Shown: piece after piece, positions 1 through 8,117 of the stretch
Numbering within the stretch: the stretch's first letter is position 1
Layout of the letters: each line of letters starts with the position of its first letter
Source of the DNA: Bordetella ansorpii
GTDB lineage: Bacteria; Pseudomonadota; Gammaproteobacteria; Burkholderiales; Burkholderiaceae_B
Direction: 5' to 3'
Length of the DNA: 64,000 bases
Assembly: GCF_900078705.1 (NCBI RefSeq)
Contig: NZ_FKIF01000007.1
Coordinates: 434,001-498,000, forward strand
The notes under the pieces: generated by a model
The model's database searches: none
Told to the model about the DNA's origin: nothing
What the model saw: only the letters and a program-made list of their open reading frames with translations
Program-made: the position numbers and the translations under genes

Positions 1-47
1 TTCAGCAAATCAATCGTGTGGGTTCCGCGCGCCGTGCGCGGGATCGC

Positions 48-671
48 TCAGGCGTCGCCGGCCGCCGGCGACAGGCCCTGCAGCGCATCCTGGATGGCCC
101 GCAGGCGCGCCACCGGATCGTCCAGGCCCAGCAGCCGCGCCTTCTCGGAAGGCCGCAACTGCAGCAGCTCGGCCCAGCGGTCGGCCACCCAGCCGCACTC
201 GTCCAGCCGGAACGGCGGCGCCAGCGGCATGGAAGCGGCCGGCACGCCGTCACGCTGCATGCCCGCGATCAACTGGCCCAGCGCATCGGCGCTGGGCTGC
301 AATTCGCGAGGAATCTCGGCTTCGGCGGGCTGCGGCAAGGGTTCGGCCTGGCCCATCCATAGCCCGTACTGCGCCCGCCGCGCCGACACCAGGCGAAAGC
401 GCGTGGTGCCGGTGCATGCCAGTTGCAGCAGGGCCGGCATGGGCGCCTCGCATTGGTCGATGCGCGCCATGGTGCCGACCGTGGCCAGCGTCTCGCTGCC
501 TTCGGGGGTCCGCACCTCGTGGCCGGCCAGCAACACCACCACGCCGAACTCGGCGCCCTCGGCCATGCAGCGCCGGATCATGTCGAGGTAGCGTACCTCG
601 AACACGCGCAGGTGCAGCACGCCAGCCGGAAACAGCGCGTTGGAAAGCGGAAACAGGGGGATCTCGGCCAT
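48..671 (-). CDS. LON peptidase substrate-binding domain protein
   Basis: A 207-residue protein that opens with the hallmark LON N-terminal signature (IPLFPLSNALFP, then HLRVFEVRYLDM). It has no ATPase or protease part, so it is a stand-alone LON-substrate-binding-domain protein, a common free-standing family in proteobacteria of unknown exact role; the fold binds peptides or protein partners in Lon and cereblon. I chose the ATG at 671 because the family motif starts right after it; upstream in-frame codons give an arginine/serine-rich stretch with no family resemblance. No signal peptide or membrane segment is visible, so it is cytoplasmic. It stands alone, with the small membrane gene to its right on the same strand. 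Confidence 0.88.
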   Translation of the reverse strand: MAEIPLFPLSNALFPAGVLHLRVFEVRYLDMIRRCMAEGAEFGVVVLLAGHEVRTPEGSETLATVGTMARIDQCEAPMPALLQLACTGTTRFRLVSARRAQYGLWMGQAEPLPQPAEAEIPRELQPSADALGQLIAGMQRDGVPAASMPLAPPFRLDECGWVADRWAELLQLRPSEKARLLGLDDPVARLRAIQDALQGLSPAAGDA

Positions 672-829
672 CCCGGAATGATGACATGAAAGCGCCGGCG
701 GGATGTGGTTCGCGGCGAGGCAGGCGCTGCGGGTGCCCGCCACACCGGGTGCGATCGGCAGCTACAGGTTCAACAGGCACGTCATCAAGCACAAGTTCCG
801 CAAGACGTGCGGCATCCCTGCCGCGGGAT

Positions 830-1018
830 TCAACGGCCCGTGGCCTCGCGGATCTTCTTGTCGGTGCTGTACTGGCTGAGCGCATAGACGGCCCATAGCG
901 CCGCGGGGATCCAGCCGATCAGCGTCAGTTGAAGAATCAGGCAGATGACGCCCGCGATCGGACGGCCGATCGTGAAGAAAACCAGAAAGGGCAGGAAAAT
1001 CGCCAGGAGCAGTCGCAT
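830..1018 (-). CDS. YqaE/Pmp3-family small membrane protein
   Basis: A 62-residue peptide with two hydrophobic segments (about residues 3-16 and 22-45) joined by the short polar turn TIGRPIAG. This matches the YqaE/PMP3 pattern of two helices around a loop. Family members are plasma-membrane proteolipids linked to membrane potential and salt or cold stress; the role here is inferred only from resemblance. The ATG at 1018 gives a full-length family member and the C-terminus is short and basic (DKKIREATGR). It is monocistronic as far as I can see. Confidence 0.85.
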   Translation of the reverse strand: MRLLLAIFLPFLVFFTIGRPIAGVICLILQLTLIGWIPAALWAVYALSQYSTDKKIREATGR

Positions 1019-1183
1019 GTCGGAATATCGGCCGAAATAAGGCTGCCGGCGCGCACCGCGAGCCGGCGGACCCGCGCAAAGCGGGCACCGTCGCCATCAT
1101 ATCGGAAGGCGTGCGCGCCCTGGCCGCGCCCGGACGACGGCCCCGCGTGCCCCCGGACGCGCCGGCGGGCATGAGGCCCTGCC

Positions 1184-1639
1184 TCAGCCCCCCGGCGCCT
1201 CGCGCTGCATCAGGTACTCGGGGCCGACCGTCCGCACCACCCGGAAACCCAGCCGTTCGTACAGGCGGCGCGCGGGGTTGGCATGCAACACCGACAGACG
1301 CACGGGCAGGCCCTCCCGGCCGGCGGATTCCAGCAGGGCGCCCAGCACGCGCGCGCCCACGCCGTGCCCTTGCCACGCCGGCGCCACCTGCACCTGCTGC
1401 ACGTACCAGTGATCCGCCTGACGGAACGCCTTGAACAATCCCGCGGGCTGTCCGTCCAGCAGGACCAGTTGGGCCGCATCCCAATGCAGGCGGATGCGCG
1501 CCAGATGGGCATCATCGTCATCGGGCAGGCCCGCCTGGCGCATGTGCGGCCCCATGGTGTGCTTGCGCAGCTCAAGCAGAAACGGCAGATCGTCCTCGGT
1601 GGCCTGCCGCAGGGTCAGGGTGGGTACGGGGTCGGTCAT
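1184..1639 (-). CDS. GNAT-family N-acetyltransferase
   Basis: A 151-residue protein with the GNAT fold signature. The N-terminal strand TLTLRQATEDDLPFLLELR is typical, and the acetyl-CoA pyrophosphate loop is seen as QGHGVGARVL (Q-x-x-G-x-G/A) at about residues 93-102. A C-terminal NPARRLYERLGF motif, frequent in this family, follows. The substrate cannot be told from sequence; it may be a small amine or a protein N-terminus. The ATG at 1639 is preferred because translation before it (MSGGCGPVYRAGADR) is not GNAT-like. It lies alone between the small YqaE-like gene and the divergently read secreted-protein gene. Confidence 0.87.
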   Translation of the reverse strand: MTDPVPTLTLRQATEDDLPFLLELRKHTMGPHMRQAGLPDDDDAHLARIRLHWDAAQLVLLDGQPAGLFKAFRQADHWYVQQVQVAPAWQGHGVGARVLGALLESAGREGLPVRLSVLHANPARRLYERLGFRVVRTVGPEYLMQREAPGG

Positions 1640-1855
1640 GCGATCTGCTCCTGCTCGATAAACGGGGCCACATCCTCCGGACACGGCCGGACGGGGCGTC
1701 CCCCATGCTATCCGACGCGGCCGTCCGCCATGCTGAAACGCGTTGCATCATCTTTGCGCACCACGACAGGCACAGGCCCGCGCCAGCGCGGTAAAGTGGG
1801 TTATCGGCCGGGGCGGACGCGCATTCGCCGCGCGCCCTGGCCCAGGAGCCTCATC

Positions 1856-2530
1856 ATGCGCACCTCGAAAATGCTCTGCCGCACCGCCATCGCGGCCCTG
1901 CTCGTCTCTCTCGCCACTCCCGCCCTGGCCGATCGCGGCTATCACGGGGGCGGATGGGGCGGCCGCCATGGCGGCGGGTGGGGTCATCACGGCGGCTACG
2001 GCCATCGCCATCACGGCGGCGGCGGCTCGGACGGGTGGTGGATCGGCGGCGCCCTGGCGCTGGTGGCCACGGGCCTGGTGCTGGCCGCGGCCAACGACGA
2101 TACGCCCGATTATCCACCGGCGGGCTCGTACTCGTACTCGTACGCGCAGCCATCGTACGCCCAGCCCGAAAGCGGCTTCTATTACGAAACGCCGCCGCCC
2201 ACCGCGTATCCGGTACCGGAGGGCAGCTACACCCAGCCTGTCCCCGTCCCGCAGGCCCAGGCGCCCGCGCCGGTGTACACCCCGCCGCCCGCGCAACCGC
2301 AGCAATACCGGCAGCCGCAGCATCAGCAGCCCCAATACCCGCAGCCCCGCCAGCCCGCGGCCACGCCACGCACCGCGTCCAATGCCCCGGATCAATACCA
2401 GTGCCAGCGCTACGCGGTGAACTACAGCGGCTACGATCCCGCCAGCCCCTCGGCTTGGTCGACCGGGGTCGGCGTGGACAGCTACAACCGGGCGCTGCAA
2501 AGCTGCATGGCGGGCGGCCAGCCGGGTTGA
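1856..2530 (+). CDS. secreted His/Gly-rich and Pro/Gln-rich protein, function unknown
   Basis: A 224-residue protein with a clear signal peptide (basic start MRTSKM, hydrophobic core to ATPALA, likely cut before DRGYHGG). A glycine/histidine-rich stretch (about residues 28-60) follows, then a hydrophobic segment (IGGALALVATGLVLAAA, about 63-80). The long Tyr/Pro/Gln-rich region has SYSYSYAQPSYAQP-type repeats. The C-terminal part holds the motif CQRYAVNYSGYD and ends with YNRALQSCM, with two cysteines that could form a disulfide. Such His-rich envelope proteins may bind metals; that is a guess. The start was picked for the signal peptide and for AGGAG at 1844-1848 just upstream. A long in-frame extension to the left is antisense to the acetyltransferase and was discarded. 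Confidence 0.75.
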   Translation: MRTSKMLCRTAIAALLVSLATPALADRGYHGGGWGGRHGGGWGHHGGYGHRHHGGGGSDGWWIGGALALVATGLVLAAANDDTPDYPPAGSYSYSYAQPSYAQPESGFYYETPPPTAYPVPEGSYTQPVPVPQAQAPAPVYTPPPAQPQQYRQPQHQQPQYPQPRQPAATPRTASNAPDQYQCQRYAVNYSGYDPASPSAWSTGVGVDSYNRALQSCMAGGQPG

Positions 2531-2639
2531 ACCGGGCGCGGGGCGGGCCTGGCGGCGCGCGACGGGTTTGCGTTCCCGGCGCAGAGGGCTCCTGCGGCCC
2601 GCGCGCCCCCGGATGGCGCGCGACCGCCCCGCTTGTCGC

Positions 2640-4841
2640 CTACGGCTTGCTCACGTCGAACACCTGCTGCCGGGCCGACGGTCCGAACGACAGCCACGTG
2701 CCTTGCAGTCCCTGCTGCTCGACCCCGGGCTTGCTCCAGTCGCACACCCCTTCCGGGAATATCCCCTGCAGGCGCGTCAGTTGCGCACCAGACAGCGCGG
2801 CCGCGTAATCCGCGGGATCGATCGGCTTCAACTGGCACTTGACGATGTCATCGGCCAGCGGTCCGCCCGCCACCATGCGCGGCGTGGTGCCGGCCGGATA
2901 GAGCGTGTTGCACTGGCCGCCGCCCGCAGGCGCGGACGGCTCCTCGATCTTGGCCCCGCCGGCATCCCAGCACGCATCCACCAGATCCGCCGGCTTGGCG
3001 TCGATGATGCGTTGCGCCTTGGTGCTTGCCGGATCGCCGTCCCTGGCCGCCATCAGCCACGTATCCATGATGTCGAACAGATTGACGGGCACCGTGCCCG
3101 GTCCGAGCATGACGTGGTTGTCGAAGCTGCCGTTGGCCTTCTTCAGGCGCTCGCGCACCGAGTACGAGTGGATCTTGTTGTGGATGTCGCCGCCGACCGC
3201 ATTGTCGAAGTAGTCGCGCCGCTCCAGGATCGCCGTGCCCGCCAGCCCGCCGCCGCCGTTGGTGATGCGGCCCGACTGATAGGCGCGCCGGATGGCCGGC
3301 AGGTCGCCGGTGGTGCGCCGCGCCGTCGGTTTCAGGTCGGCATCCAGGCCGCCGATGTTCTCGTTCAGGTCCAGGAACTCGTCGGCGGTGATCGCTCCCG
3401 AATTGAACGCCTGCAACCCATACTGCACGCCCACGTTGTCGATGGGCCGCAGCGCGAAACCGCGTTCGTCCTTGCCATACACGTTGACGGTGTGGTCGTA
3501 CACCGTGGCGCGCGATCCCGTGGGATTGTTGACGGGGTCGTACTTCAGCTCGACCGGGAAGTTCGAGGGAAAGGACACGACCGGATCCAGGCGGCCCGCG
3601 CTGCCGCTCATGGCCGCGATGTTGCCCACCTGCAGGTAGCCCGAAATGGCCTTCTTCTTGTCGTCGCTGTAGGCCAGGCCGCCGGCCCGGTTGAAGTAGT
3701 TGTTCAGCAGCCGGGAATCGAAGACCTTGAACAGCGTGGCCGAGGTCACGTCCGGGAACACCGAATTGACGATGATGCCGTCGAACAGGCCGGGATAGTT
3801 GTCCGAGGTCTGGAAGCTCTGGTAAGCCCCGCCCGATCCACCCGTGCCGATGGTGTAGGTCGGCACGCCATAGGCCTCGATGAAGCGCTCCTTGGTCATC
3901 GCCACGGTCTCGGAAGACAGCAGATCGTTGCAGTTCGAACCGAAGATGTTCAGCGTGGACGTCACTGCCGCATACCCCCGCTGCATCCATTGGTCGTCGA
4001 TCAGCGAACCGAAGGTGTCCCCCTGCGTGTACCACCCGCCCTGGCACCCGCCGCCCAGCGGATAGATCAGCTTGCCGTTCCAGCCCGCTGAACGCTTGTC
4101 GGGGCCGATGGGGCCGTCCGCGAGCGGATCGTGCAACATGGCCGACTGATAGATGCCCCGGTTGATCGTGCCCGTTTCCAGCCGCACCAGATAGGCCACG
4201 CGGCGCTCGGTGGGCTTGCCTGCGTCGATGGTCAGGTAGCTCATGTCGGCGGGATGCTGGGTAGGATTGTTCCAGCGCGCATTGCCGCCCGTCGTCTTGC
4301 GGTAGAAGTAGTCGATGCGCGTGCTGGCCGAGCAATCGGCGTCCAGCGGACCATCCAGCGTGCCGCCCCCCAGGCGTCCGAACGTGGTCAGCGTGCATGA
4401 GAACGGCCGCTGGTGCGGGCCCGAGAACATGGGTCCGGTGATGGCATACGTGGTCACGGTCAACGTGCCCGACGCATCCCCCGCCCTGGCCTGCAGCGTG
4501 TTGTCGCCCAGGTCCATCGTCTCGACCAGGCCTTGCCAGCGGCCCTGCCCCTGGTCGGTGAAGGCCCGCGAGACGTTGTTGCCATTGAGCGTCACGGTGG
4601 GCGGGCCGCTGACGCCCTCGGGCAACTGCACCTGCACCAGCGCGTCGCCGCCGCTGACGTATTCGGGCGGCGACGAGACCGTGTTCAACGACAAGGACCG
4701 GCCGGCGGGCGGCGGCGTGGTCTGGTCGTCGTCATCGTCGTCGCTGCCGCCGCAGCCTGCCGCCAGCACGGCGACGACGCCGGCCAGCAGCACGTTCCTG
4801 GCCTGGCCATAGGCCCCGCGTCTTCCATGGTTCTTGGGCAT
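2640..4841 (-). CDS. DUF6351-family lipoprotein, probable esterase/hydrolase
   Basis: A 733-residue protein. The N-terminus is a lipoprotein-like signal (hydrophobic run, then LAAGC with Cys30) followed by GGS and six aspartates, a common post-lipobox spacer. A beta-rich domain (about 45-135) precedes the large catalytic-looking region. At about residues 332-338 it has GTGGSGG, a G-x-S-x-G nucleophile elbow with Ser336, which fits the alpha/beta-hydrolase character of this family. Several cysteines suggest disulfides in an exported protein. I recognise it as DUF6351-like by overall pattern; no substrate is established, though polyester, ester or oligomer hydrolysis are options. The ATG at 4841 has the upstream sequence AAGAGGAAG. 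It stands alone and converges on the secreted-protein gene. Confidence 0.75.
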   Translation of the reverse strand: MPKNHGRRGAYGQARNVLLAGVVAVLAAGCGGSDDDDDDQTTPPPAGRSLSLNTVSSPPEYVSGGDALVQVQLPEGVSGPPTVTLNGNNVSRAFTDQGQGRWQGLVETMDLGDNTLQARAGDASGTLTVTTYAITGPMFSGPHQRPFSCTLTTFGRLGGGTLDGPLDADCSASTRIDYFYRKTTGGNARWNNPTQHPADMSYLTIDAGKPTERRVAYLVRLETGTINRGIYQSAMLHDPLADGPIGPDKRSAGWNGKLIYPLGGGCQGGWYTQGDTFGSLIDDQWMQRGYAAVTSTLNIFGSNCNDLLSSETVAMTKERFIEAYGVPTYTIGTGGSGGAYQSFQTSDNYPGLFDGIIVNSVFPDVTSATLFKVFDSRLLNNYFNRAGGLAYSDDKKKAISGYLQVGNIAAMSGSAGRLDPVVSFPSNFPVELKYDPVNNPTGSRATVYDHTVNVYGKDERGFALRPIDNVGVQYGLQAFNSGAITADEFLDLNENIGGLDADLKPTARRTTGDLPAIRRAYQSGRITNGGGGLAGTAILERRDYFDNAVGGDIHNKIHSYSVRERLKKANGSFDNHVMLGPGTVPVNLFDIMDTWLMAARDGDPASTKAQRIIDAKPADLVDACWDAGGAKIEEPSAPAGGGQCNTLYPAGTTPRMVAGGPLADDIVKCQLKPIDPADYAAALSGAQLTRLQGIFPEGVCDWSKPGVEQQGLQGTWLSFGPSARQQVFDVSKP

Positions 4842-5257
4842 GTCTTCCTCTTTCTCGTCTTGTGGGTAAAACGGATGCCGGGATTGCGGGTGTGGCTGTC
4901 GGACGCGCATGGCAGATCGGTGCGCGCGGACGCGCGTGGCTGCTCTGTTGACGATAGCCACAGCCATGCGCGTGAACCGACGCATGCCTGCATGATGTCT
5001 CCTCCGCACGGCGCCTGCCTGCCGTGGCGGCGCCGGTCCCATTGGCTTGTTCGAATAGTCTGGCCCCGGGCATGCGCCGCGCGACAGGGCGTCGAGACGG
5101 GCGGCTTGCACAGGGTGCGATCTACTCTAGCGCAAGGTCGCGTGAGCAGATGTTCGAAGATTTTTCAGGCTGAACCGGGACGTCCCGCGACGGCCCTTGT
5201 TTCAAGCGTTGAACGAGCTGCTACGCGACGGCCCTCGCTCCCCGGTTGAACGAGCCG
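4842..5257. other. 416-bp intergenic region, including a tandem repeat
   Basis: This gap lies between the start of the DUF6351 lipoprotein gene and the end of the GlxA-type regulator gene, both leftward. The half nearest the lipoprotein should hold its promoter; I cannot single out convincing hexamers. At 5176-5187 there is a 12-bp perfect palindrome (CGGGACGTCCCG). From 5186 to 5260 two head-to-tail copies of a roughly 37-bp unit occur. No credible gene is seen. Confidence 0.6.
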
Positions 5258-5260
5258 CTA
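5186..5260. repeat. two-copy tandem repeat (~37 bp) at the 3' end of the GlxA-type gene
   Basis: Unit 1 covers 5186-5223 and unit 2 covers 5224-5260. Both begin CGCGACGGCCCT and both end with TTGAACGAGC(T/C)GCTA; the middles differ. The last three bases of unit 2 (CTA) are the stop codon (TAG, minus strand) of the regulator gene, and unit 1 repeats the same stop-plus-tail arrangement. It looks like a local slippage duplication of the gene's 3' end. No function is evident. Confidence 0.75.
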
Positions 5261-6214
5261 CGCGGCGCGCGCCGCTCTGCGCACGGCCTGCGGCGGCTGT
5301 CCGTACACGCGCAGGAAAGCACGGCGCATGCGCTCGGCATCCTCGAAACCGACGTGGCGCGCCACGGACTCGATGGCGGCGGCGCCGTCCTCGATCTGCG
5401 CGCGCGCCGCTTCGGCGCGGATGCGCTCCACCGCCTTGGCGGGCGTCTGCCCGGTCTCGGCCTTGAAGGCGCGGATGAACTGGCGCGGGCTGAGGCACGC
5501 GACCTCGGCCAGCGTATCCACCGTCAGCGCCGTGGTCAGGTGCCCGCCGATGTAATCCATCACCGCGCGCATGCGCTCGCTTTGCGGCGCCAGGTCTTGC
5601 AAGGTGGAGAACTGCGACTGCCCGCCCGTGCGGCGGTGGTACACCACCATCTCGCGCGCCACCGCGCGGGCCAGCTCCGCGCCCAGGTCGGCCTCGACCA
5701 TGGCCAGCGCCAGGTCGATGCCGGCGCTGATGCCGGCTGACGTCCAGATCGCGCCGTCGCGCACGAAGATGCGGTCGCTGTCCACGCGCAACTCGGGATA
5801 ACGGCGCTGCAGTTCCACGGCGTGGCGCCAGTGCGTGGTGACGCGCCTGCCGTCCAGCACGCCGGCGGCGGCAAGCAGGAAGGCGCCGGTACATACACTG
5901 GAGAGGCGGCGGCGCGCGGCCACGGCGGCTTGCAGATGCTGCAGCAGGGCGGGCGATGGCGGCGACGTGCGCGCGCCACGGCCGCCCGGCACCATCAGCG
6001 TGCCGGGCGCCGAGCCGCGCCAGGATTGCGTGGCCACCTCGACGCCGCAGGTGCTGGCCACGCGGCCGCCGCGCTCGGACACCAGCGTGACCGCGTAGGC
6101 CGGCCCGCGCCGCGCGGGCGCCAGATCGGACGCCATGCTGAACACGGACACGGGCCCGGCCATGTCCAGCAGTTGGAAACCAGGCACCAGCAGCACGTCG
6201 ATTGTGCGCGTCAT
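5258..6214 (-). CDS. GlxA-family transcriptional regulator (DJ-1/PfpI-like domain + AraC-type HTH)
   Basis: A 318-residue protein. Residues about 5-170 form a DJ-1/PfpI (class I glutamine amidotransferase-like) domain: DVLLVPGFQLLDMAGPVSVF at the start and VCTGAFLLAAAGVLDGRRVTTHW, with the cysteine in the nucleophile-elbow position. The C-terminal 100 residues are an AraC/XylS DNA-binding domain (TLAEVACLSPRQFIRAFKAETGQ, then ARHVGFEDAERMRRAF). It probably senses a small metabolite and controls the divergent MFS gene. The ATG at 6214 starts exactly at the domain. Two similar direct repeats lie 21 bp apart in the 86-bp divergent gap, one over its own start codon, which suggests autoregulation. 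Confidence 0.88.
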   Translation of the reverse strand: MTRTIDVLLVPGFQLLDMAGPVSVFSMASDLAPARRGPAYAVTLVSERGGRVASTCGVEVATQSWRGSAPGTLMVPGGRGARTSPPSPALLQHLQAAVAARRRLSSVCTGAFLLAAAGVLDGRRVTTHWRHAVELQRRYPELRVDSDRIFVRDGAIWTSAGISAGIDLALAMVEADLGAELARAVAREMVVYHRRTGGQSQFSTLQDLAPQSERMRAVMDYIGGHLTTALTVDTLAEVACLSPRQFIRAFKAETGQTPAKAVERIRAEAARAQIEDGAAAIESVARHVGFEDAERMRRAFLRVYGQPPQAVRRAARAA

Positions 6215-6243
6215 GTCGTTTATCGAGGGAAATATGTCATTTA
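6212..6243. promoter_or_regulatory. candidate AraC-type direct-repeat operator
   Basis: Two copies of (C/T)ATGTC(G/A)TTTA sit at 6212-6222 and 6233-6243, in the same orientation and 21 bp apart start to start, i.e. two helical turns. AraC/XylS proteins commonly bind such spaced direct repeats. The left copy covers the start codon of the GlxA-type gene and the right one lies 58 bp before the MFS start. Assignment to this regulator is inference. Confidence 0.4.
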
Positions 6244-6300
6244 CGCCATAGTGTCCCTGCGTAGAGTCGAGGCTGTCAATCTCGTTCGGAATCCTCTTGC

Positions 6301-7614
6301 ATGTCCGCTTCCACGCTTCCTTCTTCCCCGGGGGCTCCGGGGAGTCCGCCCGGGCCGCCATCGCCCGGGCCGCGACAGGCCGTGCCGCAACCGGCCGATC
6401 ACGGCCCGACCGAATCTCCCCAGGGACGCCGCAATGCCTGGGTGCTGGCCATCTGCCAGGGGCTGTTCACCGCGGCCATCTCCATCGACCTGACCCTGAC
6501 CGCGCTCACGGGCCACATGCTGGCGCCCGACAAGGCCTTGGCCACCCTGCCCTTCGCGCTGATCACCGTGGCGGGCGCGGTGGTCACCTGGTTCGCCGCC
6601 CAACTGATGCAGCGCATCGGGCGGCGCGCGGGTTTCGTGCTGGGCGCCTTGAGCGGCTGCGCGGGCGGGCTGATCTCGGTGTGGGCCGTCTTCCATTCGC
6701 TGTTCTGGGTGTTCTGCGCGGGCACGGCGCTGGTGGGCGTGTTCCAGGCCTTCGCGCAGTATTACCGCCTGGCCGCGGCAGACGCCGTACCCGCGCAGGC
6801 CAAGAGCCGCGCCATCTCCACCGTGCTGGCCGGCGGCGTGATCGCCGCGCTGGCCGGACCGGCGCTGGCGGCCTGGAGCAAAGACCTGTTCCCCGTGGCG
6901 CTGTTCGCGGGCGCGTACCTCATGGTGGCGCTGCTGGGCCTGGCCTCGGCCGCGCTGCTGGCGCTGGCCTATCGCGACGTGGAGGCCGCGGCAACGGCCG
7001 ACGTGGCGGCCGAGCCGGCGCGGCCATTGCGTGAAGTCGCGCGCCAGCCCATCTTCGTGGCCGCTGCCGCCAACAACGTGGTCGGGTCGGTCTCGATGAT
7101 GTTCATCATGACCGCCGCCCCCTTGGCCGCCGTCGCCTGCCATCACAGCATCGACGATGGCGCGGGCATCATGCAGTGGCATCTGGTCGGCATGTATGCG
7201 CCCGCCTTCTTCGCGGGCGCGCTGATCCGCCGCGTGGGACTGGCGCCGGTGCTGGGCGCGGGCATGGCGCTGAACGTGGCCTGCTCGCTCATCGCCATGT
7301 CCTCGCCGTCGCTGCCGGCGTTCTACGCCGCCCTGTTCTGCCTGGGCGTGGGCTGGAACTTCATGTTCGTGGGCGGCACCACGCTGCTGGCGCAATCCTA
7401 TCGCCCTGCCGAACGGGCACGGGCGCAAGGCACGGCCGAGCTGCTGCGCTACGCCTTCACGGCCGCGGCCACGCTCGGCGCAGGGCCGTTGCTGGACCGG
7501 TATGGCTGGGAGGCACTGAACGCCGCCATGCTGCCGGTCGTGGCATTGGCGGCAGCCATGACGGCATGGTGGGTGTGGTCCGAGCGGCGCGCAGGCGGCC
7601 GAGTGGCGGCGTAG
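6301..7614 (+). CDS. major facilitator superfamily transporter
   Basis: A 437-residue protein with a proline/serine-rich cytoplasmic N-terminus (about 40 residues) and then about 12 hydrophobic segments typical of MFS carriers. The first is around AICQGLFTAAISIDLTLTAL; the last follows LNAAMLPVVALAAAMTAWWVW. A polar central loop near residue 230 (AAATADVAAEPARPLRE) separates the two six-helix halves. The substrate is unknown. It is divergent from the GlxA-type regulator, so its expression is probably governed by that protein in response to the transported compound or a product of it. The ATG at 6301 was kept although its ribosome binding site is weak (GGAAT). Confidence 0.85.
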   Translation: MSASTLPSSPGAPGSPPGPPSPGPRQAVPQPADHGPTESPQGRRNAWVLAICQGLFTAAISIDLTLTALTGHMLAPDKALATLPFALITVAGAVVTWFAAQLMQRIGRRAGFVLGALSGCAGGLISVWAVFHSLFWVFCAGTALVGVFQAFAQYYRLAAADAVPAQAKSRAISTVLAGGVIAALAGPALAAWSKDLFPVALFAGAYLMVALLGLASAALLALAYRDVEAAATADVAAEPARPLREVARQPIFVAAAANNVVGSVSMMFIMTAAPLAAVACHHSIDDGAGIMQWHLVGMYAPAFFAGALIRRVGLAPVLGAGMALNVACSLIAMSSPSLPAFYAALFCLGVGWNFMFVGGTTLLAQSYRPAERARAQGTAELLRYAFTAAATLGAGPLLDRYGWEALNAAMLPVVALAAAMTAWWVWSERRAGGRVAA

Positions 7615-7846
7615 TGCCCGCAGGCGCGCCGGTAGTCACGGCGCCTGACGCAAACCACATGCGCTGAGCGCCGCCCGGCTGCCTGCGCGAAGCCGTCCGA
7701 GGGGATAGCGGTCTCCCTTCGCGAATCATTCACGCACGAATGGAAGCGTGACAGGCCGAAGATCCCCGGAGAGACTGCGTCCGCCCCCTTTTCAGGAGAC
7801 CTCTCTTGCCGGACGCTTTCCCTTCCAACCCTTACCTGCTTCAAGA

Positions 7847-7863
7847 TGCTATCATTGATAGCA
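7847..7863. promoter_or_regulatory. FitAB operator palindrome
   Basis: A 17-bp sequence, TGCTATCA-T-TGATAGCA, with perfect 8-bp arms around one central base, 18 bp before the antitoxin start codon. From memory, the half-site matches the TGCTATCA element in the inverted repeat bound by Neisseria FitAB, where the arms are further apart. Its position over the likely promoter fits autorepression by the antitoxin-toxin complex. Confidence 0.75.
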
Positions 7864-7880
7864 ATCCTTGGAGAACGTAC

Positions 7881-8117
7881 ATGGGCAGCCTTATCGTGCG
7901 TGGCGTCGACGACGCCCTTATCCAGACGCTGCGCGAGCAAGCCGCGGCCAACGGCCGCAGCGCCGAAGCCGAACACCGCGACATCCTGGCCCGAGCCCTG
8001 CTGCAATCCCCGCGACGCAGCCTGGCCGAGGTGCTGGCCGCCATGCCAGACGTGGGCCGAGACGCCGACTTCGCGCGCCACGAAGACACCGACGGTGCGC
8101 CGCATGTATTTGATTGA
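7881..8117 (+). CDS. FitA-type ribbon-helix-helix antitoxin
   Basis: A 78-residue protein. Its N-terminal half is a ribbon-helix-helix DNA-binding domain (LIVRGVDDALIQTLREQAA, then RSAEAEHRDILARAL), the pattern of FitA/VapB-like antitoxins. The C-terminal tail (DVGRDADFARHEDTDG) is acidic and would wrap the toxin's active site. I start at the ATG at 7881, which has GGAGAAC just upstream and sits after the operator palindrome; an earlier in-frame ATG at 7806 would read through the operator. It overlaps the toxin gene by 14 bp, so the two are translationally linked. It should neutralise the PIN RNase and repress the operon. Confidence 0.88.
   Translation: MGSLIVRGVDDALIQTLREQAAANGRSAEAEHRDILARALLQSPRRSLAEVLAAMPDVGRDADFARHEDTDGAPHVFD

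Noticed and set aside
1283-1855. N-terminal extension of the secreted His/Gly-rich protein across the acetyltransferase gene
   Set aside because: The extension is antisense to a conserved GNAT gene and would bury the signal peptide; the ATG at 1856 with its own ribosome binding site explains the gene.
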